A stretch of DNA of 64,000 nt from an uncultured Ectothiorhodospiraceae bacterium (lineage in GTDB: Bacteria; Pseudomonadota; Gammaproteobacteria; UBA6429; Thiohalophilaceae): NCBI GenBank assembly GCA_947260005.1, contig CAMYOL010000056.1, positions 29,948-93,947 on the forward strand, written 5' to 3'. This document shows positions 45,929 through 55,900 of the stretch, in pieces. The notes below the pieces were generated by a model that was not told where the DNA came from, did no database searches, and saw only the letters and a list, made by a program, of their open reading frames with translations. The number at the start of each line of letters is the position of its first letter. Position 1 is the first letter of the stretch. Made by a program: the position numbers and the translations under genes.

Positions 45929-48376
45929 ATGACCCTGTTACCCCAACCACCTTATTTTTCGGTGACCCTGCTTTCTGCCGCGGCACTGGGGTATGAAATC
46001 CTGTTGATGCGTCTGTTTTCCATTATTCAGTGGCATCACTTTGCCTATATGTTTATCGGTTTGGCCTTGCTGGGCTATGGGATTAGTGGAACCGTGGTGG
46101 CTATTCATCAGCAGCGACTATTGCAACGTTTTACTCCTCTATATATTAGTTGTGTTGCCCTGTTCGGTATCTCGACAGTGGCCTGTTTCGCACTGGCACA
46201 AACGATTCCATTTAATGCCGAGGCAATTTTATGGGACGGCTGGCAAGTCTTCTATTTGATGGGCATATTTTTATTACTGGCGATTCCTTTTTTCTTTGCC
46301 GCTACTGCTATCTGTATGGCCTTCATGCAGTTTGGCACGCAGGTATCACGTGTATATGCCGTGGATTTATTGGGTGCTGGCTTGGGCAGCCTGGGTGTAA
46401 TTGTCTTGTTATTGTGGGTTTTTCCCCGAACGGCGCTGGTGCTGGTAGGCGCGCTCGGTGTACTAGCCGCGTTAGTGGCTAGCCTGGAATTAAAAGCACG
46501 CCAATTTCGAGTGATTGCAATTGCTTTAACATTTGTCACAACACTATTGCTTGTTAGTGGCGCCTCATTGCAATTACAACTCTCACCTTATAAGAGCCTA
46601 CAGCAAATTCAACGAATCAATGGTACGAGTGTCATTGCGCAGCGTTCAAGTCCGTTGGGTTTACTCAGTGTTGTTGAAAGTCGTAACGTTCCGTTACGAC
46701 ATGCTCCGGGTCAGAGTCTGCATGCGAGTCAGGAACCCTTACCGCAACTTGGGGTGTTTACCGATGGCGATAACATGACGGTGCTCACGCAATTTCCCGA
46801 CGATCACCAGAAACTTGGCTATCTTGATCAAACCAGTTCGGCCCTACCCTATCATTTAAAGCCACTGGATGACGTGCTTGTTATTGGCGTCGGCGGTGGT
46901 GCTGAGGTATTGCAAGCTAAATATCATCAGGTCGAAAAGATTGAAGGCGTAGAATTAAACCAGCAGATGATTCAACTGGTAGAAGATGATTTTAGCCAAT
47001 TCACCGGTAATTTATTTCAACAAACAGGGGTGAGCATTCATCACAGTGAGGTTAGGGATTTCCTGGCCGGTAAACCAGGATCTTATGATTTGATCCAGTT
47101 GGCGCTGGTGGATGCCTTTAATGCTTCGTCTTCAGGATTGTATGCACTGAATGAAAGTTATTTGTATACCGTTGAGGCATTACAGCGTTATTTTACACAT
47201 CTTGAGACCGATGGTTATCTTGCCTTGACTCGCTGGATAAAACTACCACCACGAGACACATTAAAGTTATTTGCAACCGCCGTGACTGCCCTGGAACGAG
47301 ACGGTGTAAGTGATCCAGAACAACGTCTGGTATTAATTCGAAGTTGGCAGACCAGCACCTTACTCATTAAAAATGGAAGATTTACCGGGCAGGAACTGTC
47401 ATCGGTGAAACGATTTTGTGCTGATCGAGGTTTTGATCTTGCCTATACACCCGGTTTAGACGCTAAGCAGGCTAACCAACATAATATTCTTAATAACCCT
47501 GTATTTTATCAGGCAGCCACTGCTTTGCTGAGTGATGAACGCGATACCTTTATAAAACAGTACAAGTTTAATCTGCAACCGGCGACCGACGATCAGCCTT
47601 ATTTTCATCAGTTTTTCAAGTGGGAAACCTTTAGCGAAATTTTTCAGATGCGAAATAGAGGTGGCATGCCTTTACTTGAGTGGGGCTATATCACGTTGTC
47701 GGCTACCCTGGTGATTGCCAGTTTATTCAGTGTGATACTTATCGTGTTACCTTTGTGGTTTTACCAACGCAAACAAACCAGGGTAACCGAACTGGTAAGG
47801 CGACGAGACATATTTTATTATTTTTTTGCGATCGGACTGGCCTTTTTATTTATTGAGATTGCCTTTATCCAAAAACTTATCTTGTTTCTGCATCATCCCA
47901 TCTATGCCATTACCGTTACCCTCGCCGCTTTTTTAATCTTTGCGGGTGTCGGCAGTTATGGGGCTGGTCTGCTTTTACAATCACAATCAAGTTCTAAAAT
48001 TCTGTTGTATTCGATCGGCGGAATTATATTACTCAGCTTGATGTATCTGCTGTTATTAGACTCCCTGTTTGCATTATTGGTAAATCTACCGGTTGCGATA
48101 AAAATGTTTATCACAGCCTTACTGATCGCGCCACTCGCAATCTGCATGGGCATGCCCTTCCCATTGGCACTGGCCAACCTCGTTCGTGATGCGAAGGACT
48201 ATATCCCCTGGGCGTGGGGGATTAACGGCTGTGCTTCGGTGATCAGTGCCGTATTGGCGACCATGTTGGCCATTCATTTTGGTTTCAGCGCGGTTATTTT
48301 ACTTGCCACGACTTTATATGCATCGGCAATATTCACGTTTCCACGTTGCGTCGAAACAAACAACAAATTGAAATAA
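45929..48376 (+). CDS. Multispanning membrane protein with spermidine-synthase-like domain
   Basis: The 815-residue protein has seven or so N-terminal hydrophobic segments (residues about 10-220). A SpeE-like Rossmann domain (about 225-560) follows, with VLVIGVGGGAEVLQAKYHQ, IEGVELNQQMIQLV and QLALVDAFNASSSGLYAL. Six or more C-terminal helices (about 595-800) include LAFLFIEIAFIQKLILFL and GMPFPLALANLV. Such fused membrane aminopropyltransferase-like proteins are widespread, but their products are largely undefined. The putrescine-binding acidic residues of true SpeE are not clearly kept. It probably forms an operon with the exported PCMT. Confidence 0.87.
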   Translation: MTLLPQPPYFSVTLLSAAALGYEILLMRLFSIIQWHHFAYMFIGLALLGYGISGTVVAIHQQRLLQRFTPLYISCVALFGISTVACFALAQTIPFNAEAILWDGWQVFYLMGIFLLLAIPFFFAATAICMAFMQFGTQVSRVYAVDLLGAGLGSLGVIVLLLWVFPRTALVLVGALGVLAALVASLELKARQFRVIAIALTFVTTLLLVSGASLQLQLSPYKSLQQIQRINGTSVIAQRSSPLGLLSVVESRNVPLRHAPGQSLHASQEPLPQLGVFTDGDNMTVLTQFPDDHQKLGYLDQTSSALPYHLKPLDDVLVIGVGGGAEVLQAKYHQVEKIEGVELNQQMIQLVEDDFSQFTGNLFQQTGVSIHHSEVRDFLAGKPGSYDLIQLALVDAFNASSSGLYALNESYLYTVEALQRYFTHLETDGYLALTRWIKLPPRDTLKLFATAVTALERDGVSDPEQRLVLIRSWQTSTLLIKNGRFTGQELSSVKRFCADRGFDLAYTPGLDAKQANQHNILNNPVFYQAATALLSDERDTFIKQYKFNLQPATDDQPYFHQFFKWETFSEIFQMRNRGGMPLLEWGYITLSATLVIASLFSVILIVLPLWFYQRKQTRVTELVRRRDIFYYFFAIGLAFLFIEIAFIQKLILFLHHPIYAITVTLAAFLIFAGVGSYGAGLLLQSQSSSKILLYSIGGIILLSLMYLLLLDSLFALLVNLPVAIKMFITALLIAPLAICMGMPFPLALANLVRDAKDYIPWAWGINGCASVISAVLATMLAIHFGFSAVILLATTLYASAIFTFPRCVETNNKLK

Positions 48377-48389
48377 ATTAATACTAGAA

Positions 48390-48650
48390 TAATGAATTAA
48401 GTAAACATTTTATAGATGTAGGGTATTGTATAACCGTGCTAATACTGCTTCTGGCAGTGCATTTCTAAGTGTAACTGCAAACAATGTTACTAACTCAATA
48501 TTCAGTTCCACTACTGCAGTCACTTCAGCAGTTACTAGCCGTAACCATGTTGTTAACAATAATCCAGAAAACCTCGTTTTCATTGTTAGTACTGGAATAC
48601 TTGATTCGGATGCACGAATTTTGGGCTGTAAGGTAAACTATACGTTATAG
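48390..48650 (+). pseudogene. Possible C-terminal gene fragment
   Basis: A frame open across 48399-48650 translates to a protein-like tail (YNRANTASGSAFLSVTANN, then NPENLVFIVSTGILDSDARI), but no credible start codon or ribosome binding site is present. It may be the last 80 residues of a lost exported protein. From 48651 to 48742 there is only a remnant of the G-rich dispersed word (AACCTCCCCCAG). Chance remains possible. Confidence 0.25.
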
Positions 48651-48742
48651 CGATATAATAAAATGGATATTTTAGGTCTGAGTGAACCTCCCCCAGTTTG
48701 ACGGATTATTTTAATCTAACCCTGATTCTCCTTTCACTGCAC

Positions 48743-49732
48743 TTAAGCACTTTCGAGTAAGGGCATGTTACGCCATTCTTGATGTTGTGTTTGCTTCTCA
48801 CCAATCCAAAACTTGATATCTTTGGCCAAAAACTCTTCCACTGACATGAGATGGAAGCCATCACAAGAAAAGGTTAAACCAATCGTGCCATTGGCAATAT
48901 TTATAGTGCCACTACGTAAATAAATATTTTCATCAGCATCTCGCAACAATTTAAATTGTGACAACACATCCATAATGGAGCTTTCAGGGATCAACGCATC
49001 TTCCGGATAAGATTGTTTCGCATACATCTGTGTTAACTGATTTGAAAATAACTCATCGACTGAAAGGACCTGATAATTATATGGCATGTCAATCGACCAT
49101 ACGACTAACCTGGAACTGGAAAAATCTATTTGGACATGAAAAACACCATGCTTTCTTAGCAGTATGTAAACTAGATAGATTACTCTGTCGAGCCGCTGAT
49201 CGAAGTGACTATAGGTACGTTGCTGCATAAACACTGTCTTGCGTATTGACGGGTCGCCCTTGTATTGAGCCCATTGATTTTTTTTCTCAGATGACTGTTT
49301 TGTTATTTTAGGTAAATCGTGAATATAAAAATCAGCGGCAACAAAACCAAGTAGATCCTGCTCCTCTCTTACTGCAAATAAGGCTGTTATGCAGGGTTGT
49401 TTATTTCGCAAACCAAGATAGACTGATGACAGGGCCATGCCGTTATAAGGGAGCAGCCCCTGGAAATAGGGTCGATCACTGAGCACTTGCCCAAGCGCAG
49501 TCATGTTAATATCTTGATGAGAAACACTGCCACTAAATTGTTTGCCCGTAACGTCAAAACAATACAGCTTTTGGCAATAAGAAATAACCTTGAGATGTTT
49601 ATACAAGATTTTAGTCAGTTGTTCTGGATTACCCCAGTCGCTTGCGCATTCCCGAACCAGCTTCCTCATAGGTTTTTTAATACACCCCGAAATTAACCGT
49701 TTTTTTTGTCCGATGTTGTTGTCAGTCCACAT
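48743..49732 (-). CDS. PDC-like sensor domain protein
   Basis: The 329-residue protein contains a PDC/Cache-like segment around residues 55-170 (FDVTGKQFSGSVSHQDI, LSDRPYFQGLLPYNGMALS, DLLGFVAADFYIHDLP). These domains usually sense small molecules outside the cell. No transmembrane helix or signal peptide is visible, so it appears to be cytosolic, unlike most such sensors. The C-terminal half is not recognised. It is monocistronic, and an FNR-like site lies about 150 bases upstream. Confidence 0.75.
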   Translation of the reverse strand: MWTDNNIGQKKRLISGCIKKPMRKLVRECASDWGNPEQLTKILYKHLKVISYCQKLYCFDVTGKQFSGSVSHQDINMTALGQVLSDRPYFQGLLPYNGMALSSVYLGLRNKQPCITALFAVREEQDLLGFVAADFYIHDLPKITKQSSEKKNQWAQYKGDPSIRKTVFMQQRTYSHFDQRLDRVIYLVYILLRKHGVFHVQIDFSSSRLVVWSIDMPYNYQVLSVDELFSNQLTQMYAKQSYPEDALIPESSIMDVLSQFKLLRDADENIYLRSGTINIANGTIGLTFSCDGFHLMSVEEFLAKDIKFWIGEKQTQHQEWRNMPLLESA

Positions 49733-49877
49733 AACCTTGCTCCTTGGGAATCTTAACGAATTCCATTGCGACTCATACTGTGGTTAAAAACATAACAAAT
49801 TATTAGATTGAAGGGAGTAAACAGTAGTGGTTTTGCTTGTGACTCACCACACAAAAAAATAATCAATTTTTAATAGT

Positions 49878-49891
49878 GTGATATAGATCAA
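49878..49891. promoter_or_regulatory. FNR/CRP-type site upstream of the PDC gene
   Basis: GTGATATAGATCAA matches the FNR consensus TTGAT-N4-ATCAA at nine of ten fixed positions; the CRP consensus is matched less well. It lies in an A+T-rich 256-base gap between the PDC gene and the EAL remnant. A single site match is weak evidence. Confidence 0.3.
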
Positions 49892-49989
49892 ATTAAAGTG
49901 TTAACTGGGTAACATAAATTCATGTTTTACATAAGAAACATCGTAACATTAAAGTTACATCGCACAGGCTTAATGAAGGTGCGCTTTAT

Positions 49990-50560
49990 TTAGCAACGGC
50001 TCTGGTTTAGCAACGACTCTGGTTTTGCAATGGCATAACCTTGTAAATAATCAACTCCGATTACATGTAACATTTCGCTAATTTCATCAGACTCAACATA
50101 TTCAGCGATGGTTTCCTTACCGTATATTTTTACGATATTGTGTATGGATTCGACCATTGACCGATTTACCGGATCACTTGTCATATCACGTACAAATGAT
50201 CCGTCAATTTTAACATAGTCGACCGGAAGTGCTTTTAAATAACCAAACGAGGATACGCCACTACCAAAGTCATCAATTGAAAATTTACAACCAAGCGAGC
50301 GCATCTTATTCATAAAGTTTATCGCCGCCTCCATATTTGATATCGCCGCAGTTTCGGTAATCTCAAAACAGATATTTTCAGATGGTATGATGGTCTCTTT
50401 AAATATTTCATAAATATAATCTGTTAAATTCTCGTCTGAGAGTGAGGCACCGGAAAGATTGATGGATATCAATAATGGATTTGTTGTATTTCCAAAATCA
50501 CCATTTTTATAGTGTTCATGAACTCAAGAAATGACCCACCGATCGACCTGTGGCATCATA
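49990..50560 (-). pseudogene. Truncated EAL domain remnant
   Basis: The intact part (49990-50472, 160 codons) has most of an EAL phosphodiesterase: SINLSGASLSDENL, ICFEITETAAISN, SIDDFGSGVSSFGYL, VKIDGSFVRDM and ETIAEYVESDE. In the same frame further upstream the sequence continues as MMPQVDRWVIS, a TGA stop (50524-50526), then VHEHYKNGDF. That is normal EAL sequence interrupted by a nonsense codon. The EAL motif itself and any sensor domain are absent. It is probably a decayed GGDEF-EAL gene; the domain resembles that of the protein at 34108-36468. Confidence 0.85.
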
Positions 50561-50820
50561 TGAAACTGAATTGACAAGCGTTTAAGATATCAGACTTTAC
50601 CACAAGAATAATTGTAATGTCTTGAGCCAGATCTTACAAAATATGTACACATTGTAAGCAAAACCAGCTATAGAAGAACGTTTATAACGATAGAGAAAAT
50701 TTTGTAAAATTGAATATACTGTCGCCAGCATTTGTTTTAATGATCTAGTGGTACAGTCACAAAAGACTTGTTTAGTTTGAAATCACCAGAGATTTTAGTG
50801 CACCAGCAATAATCCACTAT

Positions 50821-51039
50821 TTAAATTTTAAACCAAAAACAACACCTTTTTGTCTCATTATTATTAACCCCAATCTCACCGCCTTGTAATTGAATAATCT
50901 GTTTGCATATTGTGAGACCTGTGCCGGTACTTATTTCACCGCCGATCGGCTTGTTACTAAGTCTGGATTTTTTACAAAATATCTTTTTTAAATCTTCTGC
51001 ACTTAAACCTGAATCATCAATAACGATATCACCTACCAA
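50821..51039 (-). pseudogene. Fragment of a histidine kinase ATPase domain
   Basis: The 72 codons correspond to the C-terminal part of a HATPase domain: VIDDSGLSAEDLKKIF (G1-like), STGTGLTICKQIIQLQGG (G2-like) and a terminal FWFKI strand. The dimerisation and phosphoacceptor region, N-box and sensor are missing, so it cannot work as a kinase. The 260 bases between it and the EAL remnant (50561-50820) hold no recognisable gene. Confidence 0.8.
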
Positions 51040-51141
51040 TCAAAAAATTGGCCGGAATCAGAAAAGAATTTATCAACTTCGTTAATTGCTGAATATAATC
51101 CAGCTACCATCAATGGCGAGAATGCATTTAGAATTTTACTG

Positions 51142-51880
51142 TACGTGATTTAAAGAAACTGAATGAAAAACTTGAAATAATTCCCACAAATAACGAAAAC
51201 TTAAAATTTTCAGTCTCAGATACGGGCAACAGTCTTTCAACGGAACAACAACAACAATTATTTGAACCCTTCAATCGGCTGGGTTATGAAAGCAGCAATA
51301 TCGAAGGTACGGGTATCGGTTTAACGATCACCAGAAAGTTAATTGAATGCATGGATGGATGGATGGCCAGATTGGCGTTAAGAGTATTGTCGATCTAGGG
51401 ACAGCCTTCTGGTTTACCCTACCCCTCGTCAAAGAACGGCAATGTTTCAAACAAAAATCGAATAAAGCGATCATGACTAGTGGTTTCGATAAAGATGAAT
51501 CCATTACTGCTCATGTTTTGTTGGCCGAGGATGCTAAAGCCAACCAGGATCTCATTAGTGCATTGATTCAACGGCTTGGTTTTAAGATTGACATCGCCAG
51601 TGACGGGCTACAGGCCGTCGATATGTGGAAGAAAAATCAATATGATTTAATCCTTATGGATTTAAATATGCCAAATATGAATGGGCTTGAGACAACTGAA
51701 GTTATTCGTAACCTCGAAAACCCAGACCAGCCCACACCAATCATTGCGATAACGGTAAATGCAATGAAAGGTGATATGAAAAACTGTATCGCTTCGGGCA
51801 TGAATGATTATATTGAAAAACCCGTCGACTTTGAAAAAATTGGAACTATAATCAAATTATGGTTATCTAAAACATCATAA
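51142..51880 (+). pseudogene. Decayed hybrid histidine kinase with receiver domain
   Basis: Three frames are needed to read this gene. From 51142 one frame gives a HATPase segment up to VSDTGNS. Near 51240 the frame changes and gives EQQQQLFEPFNRLGYESSNI and GTGIGLTITRKLIECMDG. At 51351-51366 four ATGG repeats shift the frame again into DGQIGVKSIVDLGTAFWFTL and then a receiver domain (VLLAEDAKANQDLI, LILMDLNMPNMNGLE with the phospho-Asp, and IEKPVD). The receiver part from 51347 is open for 177 codons and looks intact. The HisKA region is lost behind a TAG at about 51133. Confidence 0.85.
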
Positions 51881-52165
51881 AAAATAATAGATTCTTATTT
51901 TATACAAAAATTAGAAGTTCTAATCTTGCACCTTCACATTCAAAATATTTATACGAAAATATCCAATAATTATTTCATTAAACTTCAGTGATATTGTGAA
52001 AATATCACCTTGCAAAATGCCTTTATTCACTTTTTACGTGCTAAACGTAGAGTATAATAATCCATAAGCCGAAAAATTTAAGGAGTAAAGAATCACAAGG
52101 TCAGATTGATTCTATAAACAATACAATATGTAATTTTAAATACAATGGAAAACGGGAGGTGGATT
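51881..52165. other. A+T-rich intergenic leader
   Basis: No gene is seen. A TATAAT-like hexamer at 52053-52058 could be the promoter of the small gene at 52166. The rest is simple A+T-rich sequence after the decayed kinase. Confidence 0.4.
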
Positions 52166-52330
52166 ATGAAAATCGAGCAACTTTATCAAAAAGCGAATGC
52201 AGAGTGGCAACATACCGTCAAAATGCGTCATCAATACCCAACTTTTGATTATTATTGGCATGAGCGATATGAACGAGTTTATGATATCTCTTATCGAACT
52301 TGCTTAAATAAAAATATAAACGTCCATTGA
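52166..52330 (+). CDS. Small protein of 54 residues, unknown
   Basis: GGGAGG lies six bases before the ATG at 52166, a strong ribosome binding site, and a TATAAT-like sequence lies about 110 bases upstream. The product is soluble, basic and rich in Tyr, His and Arg (KIEQLYQKANAEWQHTVKMR, then YYWHERYERVYDISYR) with one Cys. No family is recognised. It lies among decayed genes but shows no stop or shift itself. Confidence 0.55.
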   Translation: MKIEQLYQKANAEWQHTVKMRHQYPTFDYYWHERYERVYDISYRTCLNKNINVH

Positions 52331-52374
52331 TGACAACGTTTACCTAAATTGTACCTGAAGCAACGCGTAAGGCA

Positions 52375-52778
52375 TCAATTTGAGGTGCTTGTTAGTGCTT
52401 GATTAATTCTAACTAAGTATTGACTAACTGATGCTTCCCATTCAGGCTCTAGTTCACAAACTTTTTCAAATAAATCTTTTGCTAACTCTAATTATCCTAA
52501 CTGAAATTTAGCGCGAGCAAGCCAATATACTAAATTAGGGTTGTTACCCCATTTTTAAATCTTTCTTCACAATACTCTACTAATTCCTCATATTCTTCTT
52601 TCTCGGAATTGATTGATGCAAAATGATCAAAGGCTATTTCACGATAAATTGTCCATTTAGTAATAAACCTGCATATTAACTTTATAAGTTGCCCCATGAA
52701 TATGGCCGTTACGATTATTAGTGTTGCCACTAATAAATATTTAATTTCATTTAGGTTCGTATTTATTTCTGCTTCCAT
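52375..52778 (-). pseudogene. Broken membrane/TPR protein gene
   Basis: The first 70 codons (from 52778) encode a transmembrane helix (YLLVATLIIVTAIFMGQLI) and a charged region (KEEYEELVEYCEERFKNG). A one-base shift near 52547-52550 moves the reading into NNPNLVYWLARAKFQLG. A TAA at 52492-52494 then interrupts before LELAKDLFEKVCELEPEWEA and the true end at 52375. The rejoined product would be a single-helix protein with TPR-like repeats. One shift and one stop mark it as a pseudogene, unless sequencing errors explain both. Confidence 0.75.
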
Positions 52779-52817
52779 AATATTTCGCGTTAGACATAAT
52801 GACTTTCCGCTCTGGTC

Positions 52818-52836
52818 TCTGTGAAAAAATCACAGA
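52818..52836. other. Short perfect hairpin
   Basis: TCTGTGA and TCACAGA pair around AAAAA. It lies between the TPR pseudogene and the G+C-rich metalloprotease gene, close to where base composition changes. No T-tract follows on either strand, so terminator function is doubtful. Confidence 0.4.
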
Positions 52837-52954
52837 ACAATCGGAATTTGTTGACTGACTCCCAGTAGATGGTTTCATAACCTGTAGTACACAGGGACTA
52901 ATCTGATTGGCCCACTAACACCAATCACATCGCTATTTGGCGAAAGGATTTGAC

Positions 52955-55900
52955 ATGCGAAGAAATTACGACACCGAGCTTAAGGCCACAATCACGGTCG
53001 ATGACGAAAAGCAGATACGAGCCATTAACTATCTCGATGCCCCCCCTAAGATCACACGCGGCCGTGGCCGCGAAGCATCGAAGTCATTTGTCCGTACCAT
53101 GGCAGTGAAGCTCAACATTGCACCGGAGCAATTGAGCAACCTTGATCAAAAAGAGTCATTTCTCGACCCCGAGGATAGGACGGTCGAATATCGTTTCAGC
53201 GATGCGAAGACTTTCTTCGACACCACAACTTACGTTTACAGACAGACGTTTCTGAACACGCCGGTCTGGAGCGCGGGTTTGACCGTTACAGTAAAACATG
53301 ACGAAGGGCGCATCATGGCGGTGACCAATACAAGCGTTAGCGGTATTGATGCCAAGCTGCCGAAGGCAAAAGACTTGAATCGCTATCGGGACTTGTTTGC
53401 CAGTGGTGAAAAAAGCCAGGCCGAGACATCTGCGCAAAAGGGCAAGCCGACTAAAACCAGCGTCGCTAGCACCACGGAACTGCTGTCCGAAATTATTAGC
53501 GACGCTGTCAAGGACGCCCGCAAATATGACAAGGACAAGGCTGAACCGACGCTCATTCGCGGTCGTTTCGTTGTCTACCGATACGATGTCGAAAAACGAC
53601 TGCACGACCACCCGGCACAAGGTCAAGGCGGCGCTCTAGACAACGAGACCGAAGAGCTGCCGACACTACCGTTGCCATCAGTGCCTAAATCGCTCAAGGA
53701 TGGAAGTTGGCGGCTAATGGCAGAACTGATTTTCCGCCTGCCATTCAAGGGTGGTCGCATGAACTGGCGCATGCTCGTCGATGTTGAGACAAACGCCGTA
53801 CTCTATCTGCGCGCGTTGGCTTCGGGCGTGAACGGATTGGTATTTACTTACGATCCTATCACCAGTACCGGCGACAATTCAAACGACGCGACCCAGAGCA
53901 ATGCAGTATTGAATCCACTACGCGACGATGTCGTCCTTGAAGGACTTGATCTGCCCGTGGCCGGGACGCAATCACTAACAGGTAACCTGATTGCGATTAG
54001 CGAGGTCGAGGCCCCGGCCGTTGCGTCACCGACCAGGCCCACAGGCTCTGACTTCGATTTCGATTCACGTACCAACGACTTTGCTGCGGTTAACGCGTAC
54101 TACCATAACGACCGTTTCTTCCGTCTGGTCGAGGATCTCGGATTTGTGCTGAACGACTATTTCGATGGCACCAGCTTCCCGGTAGAGATCGATCATCGCG
54201 GCATTGGAGGTGCAAACAATGCGCATTGCATTGGCGACGGCGACGGCATCGATCATGCTTGTTATGGTCTAATCGATTCCTCGGGCGGTGATGCCATGGG
54301 CAACGCCTGCGAATGGTCAGTGGTTCTGCATGAACTTGGTGGACACGGTATTCTCTACGACCATGTGAATTCGGCGAATTTAGGATTTTCACACAGCGCG
54401 GGCGACAGCTTTGCCATCATCCTCAACGACTTTCTCTCGGAATGGCATAACGGTGGCGCGATTGATCGTTTTATCCGCTCGCCGTTTCGCCAAAACCTAA
54501 GACGTTCGGATCGGGCCGTCGCTGACGGCTGGGGATGGGGTGGACCGAATGATGACGGCTCCTACCAAAGCGAACAAATTCTCTCGACGACGATGTTCCG
54601 AGTGTACCGTTCGATCGGCGGGGATTCGACACGCATCACACGCCGGGAATTTGCGGCGAATATGATGGCCTATCTCATGCTTCGGGCGGTGGGAACGCTT
54701 TCGCCCGTGAGCAATCCGAACAACCCCGCACAGTTTCTCGACGCCATATTGACTGCCGATGCCGGCGACTGGACGACACAGGATCTGTTCGGCGGCGCGT
54801 ACAGCAAGGTGCTAACCTGGTCGTTCGAAAAACAGGATCTCAACGACGGCGATCCTCCAATCGTGGATGTCTACATCGATGATGGCCGCAGTGGCGAATA
54901 CGAGTTCCTTGCCGATTTCTCAAATACGGCAACGATCTGGAATCGCCGCTCCGCCGACGGAATGGAAGGTCATCAAGAGCCCACGGTGGGAACTAACTAC
55001 GCCTACGTGAAAATTAAAAATCGAGGCACCTCCCAGGCGGACCACGTTGTCGTTCGAGGCTACCACTGCAATCCGCTCGCTGGGCGTGTCTGGCCCGATG
55101 ACCTACAACCCATGAATACGCCGGAACTGGCGGCGGGTTCAGTCCTACCCAACGATGCGCAAGAGTTAATGGTCGGACCTTTCGAGTGGACGCCAGTCGT
55201 GAACGCCGAGGGCCACGACAGTATGGTGATGATCGTATCGGCGGCCGGCGATCCAAGCAATGCGGACAAATTCACCGCTGGCGAGGAGATCGAAGATTGG
55301 AGGCTTATCCCGAACGACAACAACATCGGGCTGAAAAATGTACGGCTGGAGCCGCGGCTGGTGACGGTCATCGCCGACAGTGGCGAATTTGGTAATGTGT
55401 GTGTGGACACCCACAAAGATATGAAGCTGGTTCTGAGCAACAGCGGGTTCAACACGCTGTCTGTAAGCAACATAATATCGTCTTCGGGCGATTTCCTGGT
55501 TCCGAGCGTCGTGGCCTATCCGATCGTGATCTGCTCGGGCGACTCTGTCGAGGTTACAATTCGCTTCGAGCCTAATGGTTTTGGCCCATCGGCGGCCACA
55601 ATCACCGTTTTTAGCAATGACCCAGAAGGGCCGAGAACACTGAAGGTATCAGGGAAATCCAAACCACCACGACTGGTATCCATCATTGCCGATCACGGCG
55701 ATTTCGGTAAGGTGTGTCCAGGATCCTTCGCTGACAAGATGCTGATTCTAAGCAATAGTGGCGCATGCCCGCTGACCATCAATGACATCAGCTCATCATC
55801 AACGGAATTCGTTGTTCCCGATGTACTGTCATATCCTGTGGTGATCGGTGCCAGGGACTCGTTGCAGGTGCCCATCCGATTCGAACCCAAGGACCACGGT

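Noticed and set aside
53156-53626. Long minus-strand frames opposite the metalloprotease gene
   Set aside because: High G+C in this gene gives several antisense open frames. None has domain-like sequence, whereas the plus strand carries conserved motifs throughout.
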